In this document: positions 46,620 through 57,052 of the stretch, in pieces
How the letters are laid out: each line of letters starts with the position of its first letter
Position numbering within the stretch: position 1 is the first letter of the stretch
DNA from: an uncultured Paracoccaceae bacterium
Lineage (GTDB): Bacteria; Pseudomonadota; Alphaproteobacteria; Rhodobacterales; Rhodobacteraceae
Direction of reading: 5' to 3'
Assembly: GCA_947503925.1 (NCBI GenBank)
Contig: CANNFQ010000001.1
Location: 1,054,001 to 1,118,000 of the forward strand
Length of the DNA: 64,000 nucleotides
Made by a program: the position numbers and the translations under genes
Notes under the pieces: generated by a model
Told to the model about the DNA's origin: nothing
Databases searched by the model: none
What the model saw: the letters and a program-made list of their open reading frames with translations, nothing else

Positions 46620-47795
46620 ATGTCACAGTCACGGACGGCCACCACATTTGCACCACCTGTGATGGAAGCCCGGCGCTGGCTCGACGGGGTCACCCATCCG
46701 GCAGACCGCCCCCTGCTCAATGTCAGTCAGGCCGCTCCGGTTGATCCGCCCCCCGCGCCCATGCGGGCGGCCATGGCCGAGATGATTGTGGGCGATGCAG
46801 AGACGCATCTTTACGGTCCCGTGCTTGGCCTGCCGGATTTACGCGCAACATTGGCGACGCAATGGTCATCCGATTACGGCGGCCAGATCGACGCCGATCA
46901 GGTAGCGATCACATCGGGCTGCAATCAGGCCTTTGCCGCCACCATCGCATCACTGTGCAACGAAGGGGATGAGGTGATCCTGCCAATCCCTTATTATTTC
47001 AACCACCGGATGTGGCTGGACATGTCCGGGGTCAAGACCTGCGCGCTGATGGTCGGCGATGGCATGATCCCCGACGCGGATGCGGCTGCAAAACTGATCA
47101 CGCCGCGCACAAAGGCGATTGCCCTCGTCAGCCCCAATAACCCTTGCGGCGTCGAATACCCCAGGGGAACGCTGCGCGCTTTTCTTGACCTCGCCCGTGC
47201 GCATGAAATCGCCCTTATCGTGGACGAAACATATCGCGACTTCGACAGTCGAACAGACGCGCCGCATGACCTGTTCACCGATGCGCAATGGGCCGACACA
47301 TTCATCCACCTCTATTCCTTTTCCAAAGCCTACCGGCTGACCGGCCACCGGGTCGGGGCTGTGGTGGCCAGCACTGCAAGGCTGGCCGAGATGGAAAAAT
47401 TCCTCGATACGGTCACCATCTGCCCAAACCAGCTGGGGCAACGCGGGGCACTTTGGGGGATGCAGAATCTGTCGCAATGGCTGGCGGGTGAACGGGATGA
47501 AATCCTGAACCGGCGAGCGGCAATTTCCGACCATTTGCCAATGCTGGCCGCAAAGGGCTGGAAACTGATGGGATGTGGCGCCTATTTTGCCTATCTACAG
47601 CATCCGTTTGGCATATCCTCGGCAGAGCTGGCGCGCAGATTGGTACCCGATGCAGGCGTGCTTTTGTTGCCCGGCACCATGTTTATGCCTGACGATATAC
47701 CCGACGGGCGGGATCAGGTCCGCATCGCCTTTGCCAATATCGACCGGGCCGGGGTGCAGACCCTGTTTGAACGGCTGGCGGCACTGCGTTACTGA
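46620..47795 (+). CDS. PLP-dependent aminotransferase, class I/II
   Basis: A 391-residue fold-type I aminotransferase. It has GCNQAFAATIASLC, SPNNPCGVEYP, DETYRDFD and SFSKAYRLTGHRVGA with the PLP Lys near residue 236, and a late DQVRIAFAN with the carboxylate-binding Arg. It is clearly distinct from the aminotransferase at 22 kb. The substrate is not evident. The ATG at 46620 is taken as start because it lies just after the gpt gene and gives the usual length. Confidence 0.88.
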   Translation: MSQSRTATTFAPPVMEARRWLDGVTHPADRPLLNVSQAAPVDPPPAPMRAAMAEMIVGDAETHLYGPVLGLPDLRATLATQWSSDYGGQIDADQVAITSGCNQAFAATIASLCNEGDEVILPIPYYFNHRMWLDMSGVKTCALMVGDGMIPDADAAAKLITPRTKAIALVSPNNPCGVEYPRGTLRAFLDLARAHEIALIVDETYRDFDSRTDAPHDLFTDAQWADTFIHLYSFSKAYRLTGHRVGAVVASTARLAEMEKFLDTVTICPNQLGQRGALWGMQNLSQWLAGERDEILNRRAAISDHLPMLAAKGWKLMGCGAYFAYLQHPFGISSAELARRLVPDAGVLLLPGTMFMPDDIPDGRDQVRIAFANIDRAGVQTLFERLAALRY

Positions 47796-47870
47796 CCCTT
47801 GCGCCCTTGCCCGCAGCCTCGTATTCATGCGCCACCCCGCACCGGGGACAACAGGTAACGGGCAGGTTTC

Positions 47871-49715
47871 ATGGCTGAGAAAAAGAATAAACGATACGGC
47901 GTCTGGTTCGTTGTGATCCTCATTCTTCTGGGGCTGGCGGGGTTTGGGTCCGGCGGGCTCAGCGGGAATATCCGCAGCATCGGCACGGTCGGCGAAAAAG
48001 ACGTCAGCGTGAACGCCTATCAGACCGCCCTGAACCAACAGATCCGGGCGCTTTCCGCGCAGTTCGGCACACAGATTTCGTTTCAGCAGGCCCAGGCCTT
48101 TGGCATTGATCAGGCCGCATTGGGGCAATTGATCCTGACCCGCACACTGGACAATGAAGCCGCCCAATTGGGCATCTCAGCCGGTGATGAAACCGTGCTG
48201 GACCGCCTGCGCCAAATTCCGCAATTCCAAGGGGCCGGTGGCACGTTCAACCGCGAAAGCTACGCCTTTGCACTGCGTCAAAGCGGGCAAAGCGAGGCTG
48301 AGTTTGAGGATGGCCTGCGCGAAGATGTGGCGCGCACCCTGCTGCAAGGGGCTGTCGTTGGTGGGATCCCAGAGGCAGAGGCTTACGCTGACGTACTTGT
48401 GCAATATCTTGGTGAACAACGCAGCGTGACTTGGGCAATGGTTGGCGCAGATGCGCTAACGTCGCCCGTGCCCGGTGCGACAGAGGCGGACCAGCAAGCC
48501 TATTACGATGCCAATCCCGATGAATTCACCCTGCCCGAAACCCGCGACATTACTTATGTCAGGCTCACGCCGACGATGATCCAGGATCAGATGACCGTGT
48601 CTGACAACCAGATCGCGCAGCTTTATCAGGACCGGATTTCCGAGTTCGTACAGCCCGAACGGCGGCTGGTCGAACGGTTGGTCTATATCAGCGCGGATGA
48701 CGCCGGAGACGCCAAGGCGCGGCTGGACAATGATAACATCACGTTCGAGGACCTTGTCATTGAACGCGGGCTCAGCCTAACGGATGTCGACCTGGGTGAT
48801 GTCGATCAGGACAGCCTTGGCGATGCCGGTGATGCCGTCTTTGCCGCTGGACCAGGCGCTGTTGTCGGCCCATTCAACTCTGGCCTGGGGCCTGCATTGT
48901 TCCGGATGAATGCGGTTTTGGCCGCCCAGGAGACCCCATTGGAAGAGGCATCAGCGGGCCTGCGCGAAGAACTAGCCGCTGATGCGGCCCGCGAAGTCAT
49001 CAATGACAGCACCGATCAGATCATCGACCTGTTGGCCGGTGGGGCGACGATGGAAGACCTCGCCGAACGTACCGATATGGAGCTGGGCACAATCAACTGG
49101 ACGGCAGATATCGCCGAAGGGATCGCTGCCTATGACGCCTTCCGTCAGGCCGCAGCAGAGGTGCAGGAAGGTGCCTTTGCCGAGGTGATCGATCTGGCCG
49201 ATGGCGGGATCTTTGCCCTCCGACTTGATGGGGTCACGCCACCAACCGTCCAGCCAATTGATGAGGTGCGCGATGCGGTTCGGGCAGCGTGGCAGAAACA
49301 GGCACGCCAGAACGCGATCATCGCCAAGGCGGAAGATATCGCAACATCGATCCAACCGCTTACTGGCTTTGATACGTTGGGGCTGATCGCAACCGTGGAT
49401 CGGGACCTGACACGCCGCAGCTTTATCGAAGGCACACCGGTCGATTTTATCGACCAACTGTTCGAAATGAATGTGGGTGAGGTTCGGGTCATCCCCGCCG
49501 ACGAAGAAGGTGCCATTATCGCAAGGCTCGACGATATCGCGCCCGCTGATCTGACGTCGGAAACCAATGCGGCACAGCGCGAACAGCTGGCGGCGAATGC
49601 GGCAGCCGGGATCGCACAGGAAGTCTTTGACGCATATGCCACATCGGTACAGGAACGGACCGATCTTAACATCAATCAGGCAACCGTGAACGCGGTCAAC
49701 GCCCAGTTCCAATAG
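47871..49715 (+). CDS. PpiD-like periplasmic peptidylprolyl isomerase/chaperone
   Basis: A 614-residue inner-membrane-anchored protein. A single N-terminal helix (WFVVILILLGLAGFG) anchors it; a SurA-N-like chaperone region follows (SVNAYQTALNQQIRAL, then GIDQAALGQLIL), a parvulin (PPIC) region near residues 240-370, and a C-terminal helical part. PpiD assists folding of proteins entering the periplasm. It lies seven bases before trpE, a neighbour relation often seen in Rhodobacteraceae. Confidence 0.87.
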   Translation: MAEKKNKRYGVWFVVILILLGLAGFGSGGLSGNIRSIGTVGEKDVSVNAYQTALNQQIRALSAQFGTQISFQQAQAFGIDQAALGQLILTRTLDNEAAQLGISAGDETVLDRLRQIPQFQGAGGTFNRESYAFALRQSGQSEAEFEDGLREDVARTLLQGAVVGGIPEAEAYADVLVQYLGEQRSVTWAMVGADALTSPVPGATEADQQAYYDANPDEFTLPETRDITYVRLTPTMIQDQMTVSDNQIAQLYQDRISEFVQPERRLVERLVYISADDAGDAKARLDNDNITFEDLVIERGLSLTDVDLGDVDQDSLGDAGDAVFAAGPGAVVGPFNSGLGPALFRMNAVLAAQETPLEEASAGLREELAADAAREVINDSTDQIIDLLAGGATMEDLAERTDMELGTINWTADIAEGIAAYDAFRQAAAEVQEGAFAEVIDLADGGIFALRLDGVTPPTVQPIDEVRDAVRAAWQKQARQNAIIAKAEDIATSIQPLTGFDTLGLIATVDRDLTRRSFIEGTPVDFIDQLFEMNVGEVRVIPADEEGAIIARLDDIAPADLTSETNAAQREQLAANAAAGIAQEVFDAYATSVQERTDLNINQATVNAVNAQFQ

Positions 49716-49722
49716 GTCTGAC

Positions 49723-51231
49723 ATGGCGCTCTTGCCCGATTATGACAGTTTCGCGCGCGGCTATGACGCATACGAAAACCAAATCGTTTACACACGAATC
49801 GCCGCCGACCTGGACACGCCGGTATCATTGATGCTGAAGCTTTCGGGTGCAGGCAAAAACGCCTTCATGCTGGAAAGCGTGACAGGGGGCGAGATACGCG
49901 GGCGCTATTCGATCATTGGCATGAATCCTGACCTGATCTGGGAATGCAGGGGGACGTCATCGCGGGTCAATAGGCAAGCCCGGTTTGATGATGACTGCTG
50001 GGTCGATATGGAGGATGATCCGCTGACCGCACTGCGTGGCCTGCTAGCCGAAGCGCGGATCGATCTGCCTGCTGATCTGCCCGCCGCCTCTGCCGGGCTG
50101 TTTGGCTATCTGGGCTATGACATGATCCGGCTGGTCGAACACCTGCCCGGTATCAACCCCGACCCGCTTGGCCTGCCTGATGCGGTCATGATTCGCCCTT
50201 CCGTTGTGGCCGTGCTGGACGGGGTGAAGGGTGATGTGATCCTTGTTGCCCCGGCTTACGTGAACGGTGATCTGACTGCCCGGGCAGCCTATGCGCAAGC
50301 TGCCGAACGGGTGATGGATGCACAGCGCGCGCTGGAACGGCCCATGCCAGGCACAGGCCGGGCGCTGGCCGATCCTGCCCCGGTCGCGCCGCCCGTGTCG
50401 AATTTTGCCCATGCAGATTACCTGCAAGCCGTTGAGAAGGCGAAGGACTATATCAAGGCGGGTGACATCTTTCAGGTCGTCCCCTCGCAACGCTGGACCC
50501 AGGAATTTCGCGAACCGCCTTTCTCGCTCTATCGATCGCTGCGGCGCACCAACCCATCGCCTTTCATGTTCTTTTTCAACTTTGGTGGCTTTCAGGTGAT
50601 CGGGGCCAGTCCCGAAATCCTTGTCCGGGTGTTTGGATCCGAGGTCACAATCCGCCCCATCGCAGGCACCCGCCCCCGCGGCAAAACGGTCGAGGAAGAC
50701 AACGCAAACGAGGCCGATCTGATGGCCGACAAGAAAGAGCTTGCCGAACACCTGATGCTCTTGGATCTGGGGCGTAACGATACAGGCAAGGTCAGCAAGA
50801 TCGGCACCGTGCGCCCGACCGAAAAATTCATCGTCGAACGCTATAGCCATGTGATGCATATCGTCTCGAACGTTGTGGGCGAACTGGCGGATGATCAGGA
50901 CGCGCTCAGCGCGTTCTTCGCAGGCATGCCTGCTGGTACAGTGTCAGGCGCACCCAAAGTGCGGGCGATGGAAATCATTGATGAGCTGGAACCGGAAAAG
51001 CGCGGCGTCTATGGCGGTGGCTGCGGCTATTTCAGCGCCAATGGCGACATGGATATGTGCATCGCGCTGCGCACGGCCGTATTGCAGGATGAAAAACTAT
51101 ACATTCAGGCTGGTGGCGGCGTTGTCTATGACAGCGACCCAGAGGCCGAGTATCAAGAAACGGTCCACAAATCCAACGCCATCCGCAAAGCGGCGGCAGA
51201 TGCCAGCATGTTCCAAAGCGGTGGGAATTGA
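49723..51231 (+). CDS. trpE: Anthranilate synthase component I
   Basis: A 502-residue chorismate-using enzyme. The chorismate-binding domain carries GDIFQVVPSQRW, FQVIGASPEILVRV, PIAGTRPRGKT, DLGRNDTGKVS and AGTVSGAPKVRAMEIIDELE in order (last given as AGTVSGAPK and RAMEIIDELE). With TrpG it makes anthranilate for tryptophan. Component II is encoded 2.3 kb downstream, beyond two genes on the opposite strand. Confidence 0.95.
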   Translation: MALLPDYDSFARGYDAYENQIVYTRIAADLDTPVSLMLKLSGAGKNAFMLESVTGGEIRGRYSIIGMNPDLIWECRGTSSRVNRQARFDDDCWVDMEDDPLTALRGLLAEARIDLPADLPAASAGLFGYLGYDMIRLVEHLPGINPDPLGLPDAVMIRPSVVAVLDGVKGDVILVAPAYVNGDLTARAAYAQAAERVMDAQRALERPMPGTGRALADPAPVAPPVSNFAHADYLQAVEKAKDYIKAGDIFQVVPSQRWTQEFREPPFSLYRSLRRTNPSPFMFFFNFGGFQVIGASPEILVRVFGSEVTIRPIAGTRPRGKTVEEDNANEADLMADKKELAEHLMLLDLGRNDTGKVSKIGTVRPTEKFIVERYSHVMHIVSNVVGELADDQDALSAFFAGMPAGTVSGAPKVRAMEIIDELEPEKRGVYGGGCGYFSANGDMDMCIALRTAVLQDEKLYIQAGGGVVYDSDPEAEYQETVHKSNAIRKAAADASMFQSGGN

Positions 51232-51236
51232 ATTGG

Positions 51237-51617
51237 TTACTGAACCGCAATCTGCGTCAGTGATAGAATATTACCATCCGGGTCCTTGAACCATGCGATC
51301 TTGTGACCCTCCGGGCTTGTCCAGACGGCTGATATACTTTGGGTCAGCTGATCGAAATGCAAAAACACAACGCCTTTTGAAACCAGCGCCGCGATCTGCA
51401 CTTCGATCCCTGCGACCTGCCAGCCATGCACCGTGTAGGGCGCGGGGGTCAGCTCCCGGACAATCTGCACACGCAGCATGACACCGTTATCGTCAAAGAC
51501 CAGCGCATAGGGAGATTTGTCAATAAGCGGAAGGCCCAGAACCCCACCGTAAAACACCTTCGCCTGACTGGGCTTGGCGGTCGCGAGGAAAGATATCGGT
51601 TTGTGCGTTGCAGTCAT
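51237..51617 (-). CDS. VOC family protein
   Basis: A 126-residue single VOC module with FLATAKPSQAKVFYGGVLGLP near the N-terminus (typical betaalpha-betabetabeta start), YTVHGWQVAGIEVQ and a C-terminal FKDPDGNILSLTQ, the classic last strand with a metal-ligand Asp/Glu. Substrate unknown. It is convergent with trpE and lies between trpE and the polysaccharide deacetylase-like gene. Confidence 0.88.
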   Translation of the reverse strand: MTATHKPISFLATAKPSQAKVFYGGVLGLPLIDKSPYALVFDDNGVMLRVQIVRELTPAPYTVHGWQVAGIEVQIAALVSKGVVFLHFDQLTQSISAVWTSPEGHKIAWFKDPDGNILSLTQIAVQ

Positions 51618-51662
51618 ATGCGCCGCCTTCGTCGTGACCGTGATGCGGTCGGCCGAAACGCC

Positions 51663-53414
51663 TTAGTTGGCGGCCGTTTTGCGCAGAACGCCCGTAACCG
51701 GCGCCAGCAACAATTGATCCTGATCGACACCCGGTGCCCATGCCGCAAGGGCAGCGAGGTTGAAACCGTTCAACGTACCGATCAGCACCGATACGCCCGT
51801 CTGCCGTGCCCGGAACGCGGCCTGATCCAGCGACCGCCCAAGTGCTGCCTCACTTTGCGCACTGGCATCAATATCGCGCGTCACCTCGGCTGCTGGCACT
51901 CCGGCCTCCGCGGCATTGCGCAGCGCATTGCCCAGCCCGCGCTGCGCGATCACGAGCCCGCGCCCTTCGGCGGCCAGCACGGCAAGGACTTGTCCTGTCA
52001 CGGCACGGTTTTGTTGCACGCCATCACGCCCATCGGAAAACAATGTCACGACCTCTGGCAAAGTGCCAAATGCGGCCTCCATCGCGATTTCAACATCAGA
52101 AGGCGTGGCGCCATCGGGCAATGACGCCTGAAAACCAACCTCAACCCCCGCGGCGCGCAAGGCCGCCATACGGTCCGGCGCATCTGCAGCCAGTGGATCA
52201 AGGATGACTGTCACCGGCAAACCAAGTTTCGCGATGTCAGATGCTGGGTCAGATATTGACCCATCATCTATCAGCGCAAATGACAGCATCGGAAGCTTCC
52301 GCGGGTTCTCGAATTCTGCCGCATAGCGCATCATCGCGGGCATCTCGTCTGTGGTTTCTTCTTCCTCGACAACAGCCGCCTCTTGTTCCGGCTGCACGGG
52401 TGGTTCGGCACCGGGGCGGTTCACCCGCACGCCTGTGGTTGTGGCAGGCAAATTGTCACTTTCGGCAATATCGTCAGATGATGGCTCTGCCGTCTCATCA
52501 GTGGGCTGCACTCCGACGGATGAAGGTGAGGCTGGAATTTCCGCTATCACGGGTGCCTCAACAACCGGTTGCGTTGTTTTGGCCTGTGCAGGTGGTTCTT
52601 CGGTGATGAATTCAAGCGCGGGTCTGCCGGAATCTTCGGTCGCTATTTCAATTGCGGGCGCAGACGGATCTTGCGTATCAACGACGATATCTGCGGCTGG
52701 CGCGTCAGCCAATTCCGGCAAAACCGGGGGGTCGGACGGGGCCGGTTCGACAAGAGTAGGTGCCTCGTCAACGGCGATCTGAATGGGATCATCAATGGGC
52801 GCTTCTGGCGGATCCACTTGGTTAATCTCGTCCAGCAAGGCTTGCGCGGCGGGTGTCAGACCCGAACCAGCTGTCGCGGTTTCCCGCGCTGAACCCGCAT
52901 CATCAACCGGCGTTTCGACCAAGGCCAATTCGGTATCCTGCGCAGGGGTGGATGGGGCCTCTGGCACTTCCGGTGACGGGGCGACAACGACGGCTGCGTC
53001 ATCGGCAGCGGCGGCGTCATCGGCTATCTCTGCTTCTTCTGATATGTCGGGCAATGCCGGAGCCGGTTCACCTGCGGCACTCACCACCGGGGTCGCCCCT
53101 TCTGTCGCGCCGGGCACAACGGGGCGATCCGGCGCAATGACGACATCGGTTGGGGCCTCATCCACCAGATCAGGCAACTCCGGCGTTTGCGCCGGTGGCT
53201 CTTCGGCGACATCATCACCAGCATCCGCTATCTGTGTGTCGTCGATGCTGGCGCTATCCTCAGCCTCAGGCGCTTCCGCAGGCGCAATTGTAGTGTCGGT
53301 GGCAAGCTCTACCGGGGTCGGCCCTACAGGCGGGCCGCTGATCTGCGACGCAACGCCAAGACCGACGCCACCCAGGATCAATGCCCAAAGACTTCCTGAC
53401 ACACTGCCGCGCAT
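51663..53414 (-). CDS. Divergent polysaccharide deacetylase family protein (YibQ-like)
   Basis: A 583-residue envelope protein: MRGSVSGSLWALILGGVGLGVA is a membrane anchor (given here as MRGSVSGSLW and ALILGGVGLGVA), followed by about 320 residues of Pro/Ala/Glu/Asp-rich low-complexity linker, then a C-terminal deacetylase-like domain (about 360-575) starting PMLSFALIDDG. Proteins of this divergent family often lack a full deacetylase active site, so enzyme activity is not assured. In Rhodobacter sphaeroides a yibQ gene is known between trpE and trpG; the same place is occupied here. Start at 53414 was chosen with a GAAGG site upstream. Confidence 0.8.
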   Translation of the reverse strand: MRGSVSGSLWALILGGVGLGVASQISGPPVGPTPVELATDTTIAPAEAPEAEDSASIDDTQIADAGDDVAEEPPAQTPELPDLVDEAPTDVVIAPDRPVVPGATEGATPVVSAAGEPAPALPDISEEAEIADDAAAADDAAVVVAPSPEVPEAPSTPAQDTELALVETPVDDAGSARETATAGSGLTPAAQALLDEINQVDPPEAPIDDPIQIAVDEAPTLVEPAPSDPPVLPELADAPAADIVVDTQDPSAPAIEIATEDSGRPALEFITEEPPAQAKTTQPVVEAPVIAEIPASPSSVGVQPTDETAEPSSDDIAESDNLPATTTGVRVNRPGAEPPVQPEQEAAVVEEEETTDEMPAMMRYAAEFENPRKLPMLSFALIDDGSISDPASDIAKLGLPVTVILDPLAADAPDRMAALRAAGVEVGFQASLPDGATPSDVEIAMEAAFGTLPEVVTLFSDGRDGVQQNRAVTGQVLAVLAAEGRGLVIAQRGLGNALRNAAEAGVPAAEVTRDIDASAQSEAALGRSLDQAAFRARQTGVSVLIGTLNGFNLAALAAWAPGVDQDQLLLAPVTGVLRKTAAN

Positions 53415-53557
53415 ACTGCCCATACCTTCAATTGTAGCGCTTCTGCGCGTGCTTCGAGCTTGACGCTGCCCCACGTCCCGGCCCATGTATGGCAGACTTA
53501 TACCGCTAGCCTTGGGTTCTGCGGTAGCCTTTATTTCCACCTGCGCAGGATTTCTCC

Positions 53558-54139
53558 ATGCTGTTGTTGATCGATAACTATGACAGTTTCACCTATAACC
53601 TCGTGCATTATCTGGGCGATCTGGGGGCAGATGTCGTCGTCCGGCGCAATGATGCCCTGAATGTGCAGGAGGCGATGGCGATGCGCCCTGATGCCATTAT
53701 GCTGTCACCGGGCCCATGTGACCCGGCACAGGCGGGCATTTGTCTGTCACTTGTTCATGCCGCCGCCGAGACGGGGATGCCGCTGATGGGGGTCTGTCTG
53801 GGGCATCAGGCCATTGGTGAGGCATTTGGCGGCAACGTTGTACGCTGCAAGGATATCGTGCATGGCAAACTGGGCAAGATGCAGCATGGGGGCAAAGGCC
53901 TGTTTGCTGACCTGCCAAGCCCGTTTGACGCCACCCGATATCATTCCCTGATCGTCGATCGCGAAAGCCTGCCTGACACGCTTGAAATCACAGCAGAATT
54001 GGAAGATGGGACAATCATGGGCCTGCAACATAAGACGCTGCCGATCCACGGCGTGCAGTTCCATCCCGAAAGCATTGCATCCGAACATGGGCACAAGCTG
54101 CTGGACAATTTCCTCAGATTGGCAAAAGTGCCAGCATGA
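53558..54139 (+). CDS. trpG: Anthranilate synthase component II (glutamine amidotransferase)
   Basis: A 193-residue class I amidotransferase with the catalytic Cys80 in [11 protein letters not shown] and the His/Glu pair in GVQFHPESI. It supplies ammonia from glutamine to TrpE; in many bacteria the same subunit also serves Pab[20 protein letters not shown] marks the N-terminus. Its stop overlaps the trpD start by four bases, giving tight coupling. Confidence 0.95.
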   Translation: MLLLIDNYDSFTYNLVHYLGDLGADVVVRRNDALNVQEAMAMRPDAIMLSPGPCDPAQAGICLSLVHAAAETGMPLMGVCLGHQAIGEAFGGNVVRCKDIVHGKLGKMQHGGKGLFADLPSPFDATRYHSLIVDRESLPDTLEITAELEDGTIMGLQHKTLPIHGVQFHPESIASEHGHKLLDNFLRLAKVPA

Positions 54140-55152
54140 GCGACACGTTAAAACCACTGATCGATGCCGCGGCGAACGGGCCGCTGACACGCGAACAGGC
54201 CGAAGCCGCATTCAGCATTCTGTTTGAAGGCGATGCCACACCATCCCAGATCGGTGGGTTCCTGATGGCGCTGCGGACGCGGGGCGAAACCGTGGATGAA
54301 TATGCAGCGGCTGCAGCCGTGATGCGCGCGAAATGCCTACCTGTCAAAGCCCCCGCCGGGGCGATGGATATCGTTGGTACGGGCGGAGATGGCAAACATA
54401 CGTTGAACATCTCGACCGCAACCGCCTTTGTCGTGGCGGGTGCGGGTGTGCCCGTTGCCAAACATGGCAACCGCAATCTGTCATCCAAATCCGGCACGGC
54501 AGATGTGCAAGGCCAGCTGGGGATCGAGGTGATGGTCGGACCAGAGGTGGTTGAACGCGGATTGGCAGAGGCCGGGATCGGATTCATGATGGCGCCGATG
54601 CATCATCCTGCGATCAAACATGTGATGCCGACCCGCGCGGAACTTGGAACAAGAACGATCTTCAACATACTGGGACCATTAACTAATCCAGCAGGCGTGA
54701 AACGACAGTTGACCGGTGCATTCAGCCGTGACCTCATCCGCCCGATGGTGGAAACACTACAACAGCTGGGGTCTGACGCGGCATGGCTTGTCCACGGGTC
54801 GGACGGCACGGATGAGCTGACGATCTGCGGCACGACCGCGGTTGCCGCACTCAAGGATGGCGCGATCAGCGAATTTGAGGTGCACCCGGACGATGCGGGC
54901 CTGCCGACGCATCCGTTCGCGGCCATTGTCGGCGGGACACCTGCAGAAAATGCAGATGCGCTGACAGCCTTGCTGGACGGTGCAGAGGGGGCATATCGCG
55001 ACGCTGTCCTACTGAATGCAGCCGCCGCGCTGGTCGTGGCCGAAAAATCCGCCAACCTGTCCGACGGTGCCGAGATAGCGCGCGAAAGCATCGATAGCGG
55101 ACGCGCCAAAGCTGCCGTCCAAAACCTCGCGCGGGCGACGCAGAAGAGGTGA
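54136..55152 (+). CDS. trpD: Anthranilate phosphoribosyltransferase
   Basis: A 338-residue enzyme adding phosphoribosyl to anthranilate. The PRPP site is [15 protein letters not shown], with [16 protein letters not shown] and [11 protein letters not shown] as the other family motifs. Cytoplasmic; second committed step to tryptophan. It overlaps trpG by four bases and is followed after four bases by a DUF3592 gene. Confidence 0.95.
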   Translation: MSDTLKPLIDAAANGPLTREQAEAAFSILFEGDATPSQIGGFLMALRTRGETVDEYAAAAAVMRAKCLPVKAPAGAMDIVGTGGDGKHTLNISTATAFVVAGAGVPVAKHGNRNLSSKSGTADVQGQLGIEVMVGPEVVERGLAEAGIGFMMAPMHHPAIKHVMPTRAELGTRTIFNILGPLTNPAGVKRQLTGAFSRDLIRPMVETLQQLGSDAAWLVHGSDGTDELTICGTTAVAALKDGAISEFEVHPDDAGLPTHPFAAIVGGTPAENADALTALLDGAEGAYRDAVLLNAAAALVVAEKSANLSDGAEIARESIDSGRAKAAVQNLARATQKR

Positions 55153-55156
55153 AGCC

Positions 55157-55615
55157 ATGAAAATCAGCTCCTTGATCACCGCTTTGATATCGATCGGCGT
55201 GGCGGCACTTGGCGGATGGCTCGCCCTGACGGCCGTGCTGGAACTGAATGACGCATCAAGCTTGCAACGCGACGGCACCATAGCGCAGGCCCGAATTTCA
55301 CAAAAATGGATCGTCGCGGGCGAAAGCCGGAATAAAAGCCACCTGATCCGTTACACTTTCAATACCGGGGACGAAGACGTTACCTTTGAACGTCCCGTGC
55401 CCGTGCCGCTGCACAGGGTCGTCAATGAAGGATCCGTGCTTGAGGTAACATTCAACGGCGAAAGACCCGAACTGCACGAGATTTTCCCCGGGCAACTTTC
55501 GGGTGCGGCACGTTCAAAGCTAATCGGTGGGTTGATCATCTTTGCCACCGGTTTTTTTGTCTTTGTCGTGGGCGGCGCGCTTAGCCTGTTCAGGCGCAAA
55601 AAAGACGATGTTTGA
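55157..55615 (+). CDS. DUF3592 membrane protein
   Basis: A 152-residue protein with an N-terminal transmembrane helix (LITALISIGVAALGGWLALTA), a periplasmic DUF3592 beta domain (about 30-115) and a C-terminal helix (LIGGLIIFATGFFVFVVGGALS, split as LIGGLIIFATG and FFVFVVGGALS). No function is known. Its end overlaps the ung start by eight bases. Its presence between trpD and trpC is not explained by tryptophan synthesis. Confidence 0.82.
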   Translation: MKISSLITALISIGVAALGGWLALTAVLELNDASSLQRDGTIAQARISQKWIVAGESRNKSHLIRYTFNTGDEDVTFERPVPVPLHRVVNEGSVLEVTFNGERPELHEIFPGQLSGAARSKLIGGLIIFATGFFVFVVGGALSLFRRKKDDV

Positions 55616-56249
55616 TCTGTCCCGCCTCGGGGATTGGGCAGGTTTGCCATTCTTCGACACGGACTTATCCGGGATTGCAACCAAACTGGAGAAAGGGTTC
55701 CTGCCGCCGGCATCCCTGACTTTTGCAGCGCTTGAGCGATGCCAACCCGAGAAAACAAAAGCCATCATCATCGGACAGGATCCCTATCACACGCCGGGCA
55801 AGGCTGATGGGCTGGCTTTCTCGATCCCGCAAAGTTTTGGCGGGCGGCTGGATAGCCTGGGCAATATCTTCAAGGAAATTCAATCCGATCTGGGGCAGGA
55901 ACGACGGCGGACCGATCTGCATGACTGGGCGGATCAAGGCGTGCTTTTGCTAAATACCGCACTTTCCGTCCCCCCCGGCCAACCCAAGGCCCATGCGAAA
56001 CTGGGCTGGGCCGTACTCGTCCAACAGGTCATCGCCCGGCTGAATGATCGGCCCCGCGCCTTTATTCTATGGGGTGGTCCGGCGCAGGCCTATGAAAAGC
56101 ACCTGTCAGATCAGCACTTGACCGTGAAATCGGCGCACCCTTCCCCCCTATCGTGTCATCGCGGTTTTTTCGGGTCGCGCCCATTTTCAACCGTGAACCA
56201 GTGGCTTATTGAACAGGGACAGGAACCAATCCACTGGGCGGACCCATGA
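55608..56249 (+). CDS. ung: Uracil-DNA glycosylase (family 1)
   Basis: A 213-residue UDG with the catalytic water-activating motif GQDPYH at residues 56-61 (Asp58) and the minor-groove loop HPSPLS at 177-182 (His177), both canonical for family 1. It removes uracil from DNA. The gene lies inside the trp cluster, overlapping DUF3592 by eight bases and trpC by four, so repair and tryptophan genes share a transcript. Confidence 0.95.
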   Translation: MFDLSRLGDWAGLPFFDTDLSGIATKLEKGFLPPASLTFAALERCQPEKTKAIIIGQDPYHTPGKADGLAFSIPQSFGGRLDSLGNIFKEIQSDLGQERRRTDLHDWADQGVLLLNTALSVPPGQPKAHAKLGWAVLVQQVIARLNDRPRAFILWGGPAQAYEKHLSDQHLTVKSAHPSPLSCHRGFFGSRPFSTVNQWLIEQGQEPIHWADP

Positions 56250-57052
56250 GCGACATTCTCCAAAAGATCAAAACCTACAAGCTGGAAGAGATCGCGCGCC
56301 GTAAGGCCGCCCGCCCCCTTTCAGAGGTTGAGGCCGCCGCACAGCAGGCCCCTGCCACCCGGGGTTTTGCGCAGGCCCTGTCTAATGCGGCCCGCGAAGG
56401 CTACGGGCTGATCGCCGAGATCAAGAAGGCGAGCCCATCCAAAGGGTTGATCCGTGCCGATTTTGATCCGCCCGCCCTTGCACAAGCCTATGCCACAGGT
56501 GGCGCAACCTGCCTGTCGGTCTTGACCGATGCGCCCAGCTTTCAGGGCGATGACAGTTATCTGATCGCCGCTCGCAGCGCCTGCGACCTGCCCGCCTTAC
56601 GCAAGGATTTCATGTATGACCCGTATCAGGTGGCCGAGGCCCGCGCGCTCCACGCCGATTGCATCCTGATCATCATGGCCTCGGTCAGCGATGTACAGGC
56701 GCAAGAGCTTGAAGATGCCGCTTTTGCACTGAAGATGGATGTTTTGATCGAGGTGCATGACGCCGATGAGCTTGAACGCGCAACCCATCTCAAGTCCCCG
56801 CTGATTGGGATCAACAACCGCAACCTCAAGACATTTGAAACCACACTGGACACGACACGCACATTGTCGAAACGTGTCCCGGCGGATCGGATGATCGTCT
56901 GTGAAAGCGGGCTGAACAGCCCCGATGAACTGGCCGATATGGCGCGCTATGGCGCGCGCTGCTTTCTGATTGGCGAAAGCCTCATGCGGCAGGATGATGT
57001 GGAGACTGCAACGCGCAGCCTGCTCGCCAATCCGCCACGAGGGGGCATGTAA
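56246..57052 (+). CDS. trpC: Indole-3-glycerol-phosphate synthase
   Basis: A 268-residue TIM-barrel enzyme. The N-terminal IEEIARRKA-like helix, [39 protein letters not shown] and NNRNLKTFE are the IGPS motifs with catalytic Lys and Glu residues. It converts CdRP to indole-3-glycerol phosphate. Its stop overlaps the moaC start by one base (TAATG). Confidence 0.95.
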   Translation: MSDILQKIKTYKLEEIARRKAARPLSEVEAAAQQAPATRGFAQALSNAAREGYGLIAEIKKASPSKGLIRADFDPPALAQAYATGGATCLSVLTDAPSFQGDDSYLIAARSACDLPALRKDFMYDPYQVAEARALHADCILIIMASVSDVQAQELEDAAFALKMDVLIEVHDADELERATHLKSPLIGINNRNLKTFETTLDTTRTLSKRVPADRMIVCESGLNSPDELADMARYGARCFLIGESLMRQDDVETATRSLLANPPRGGM

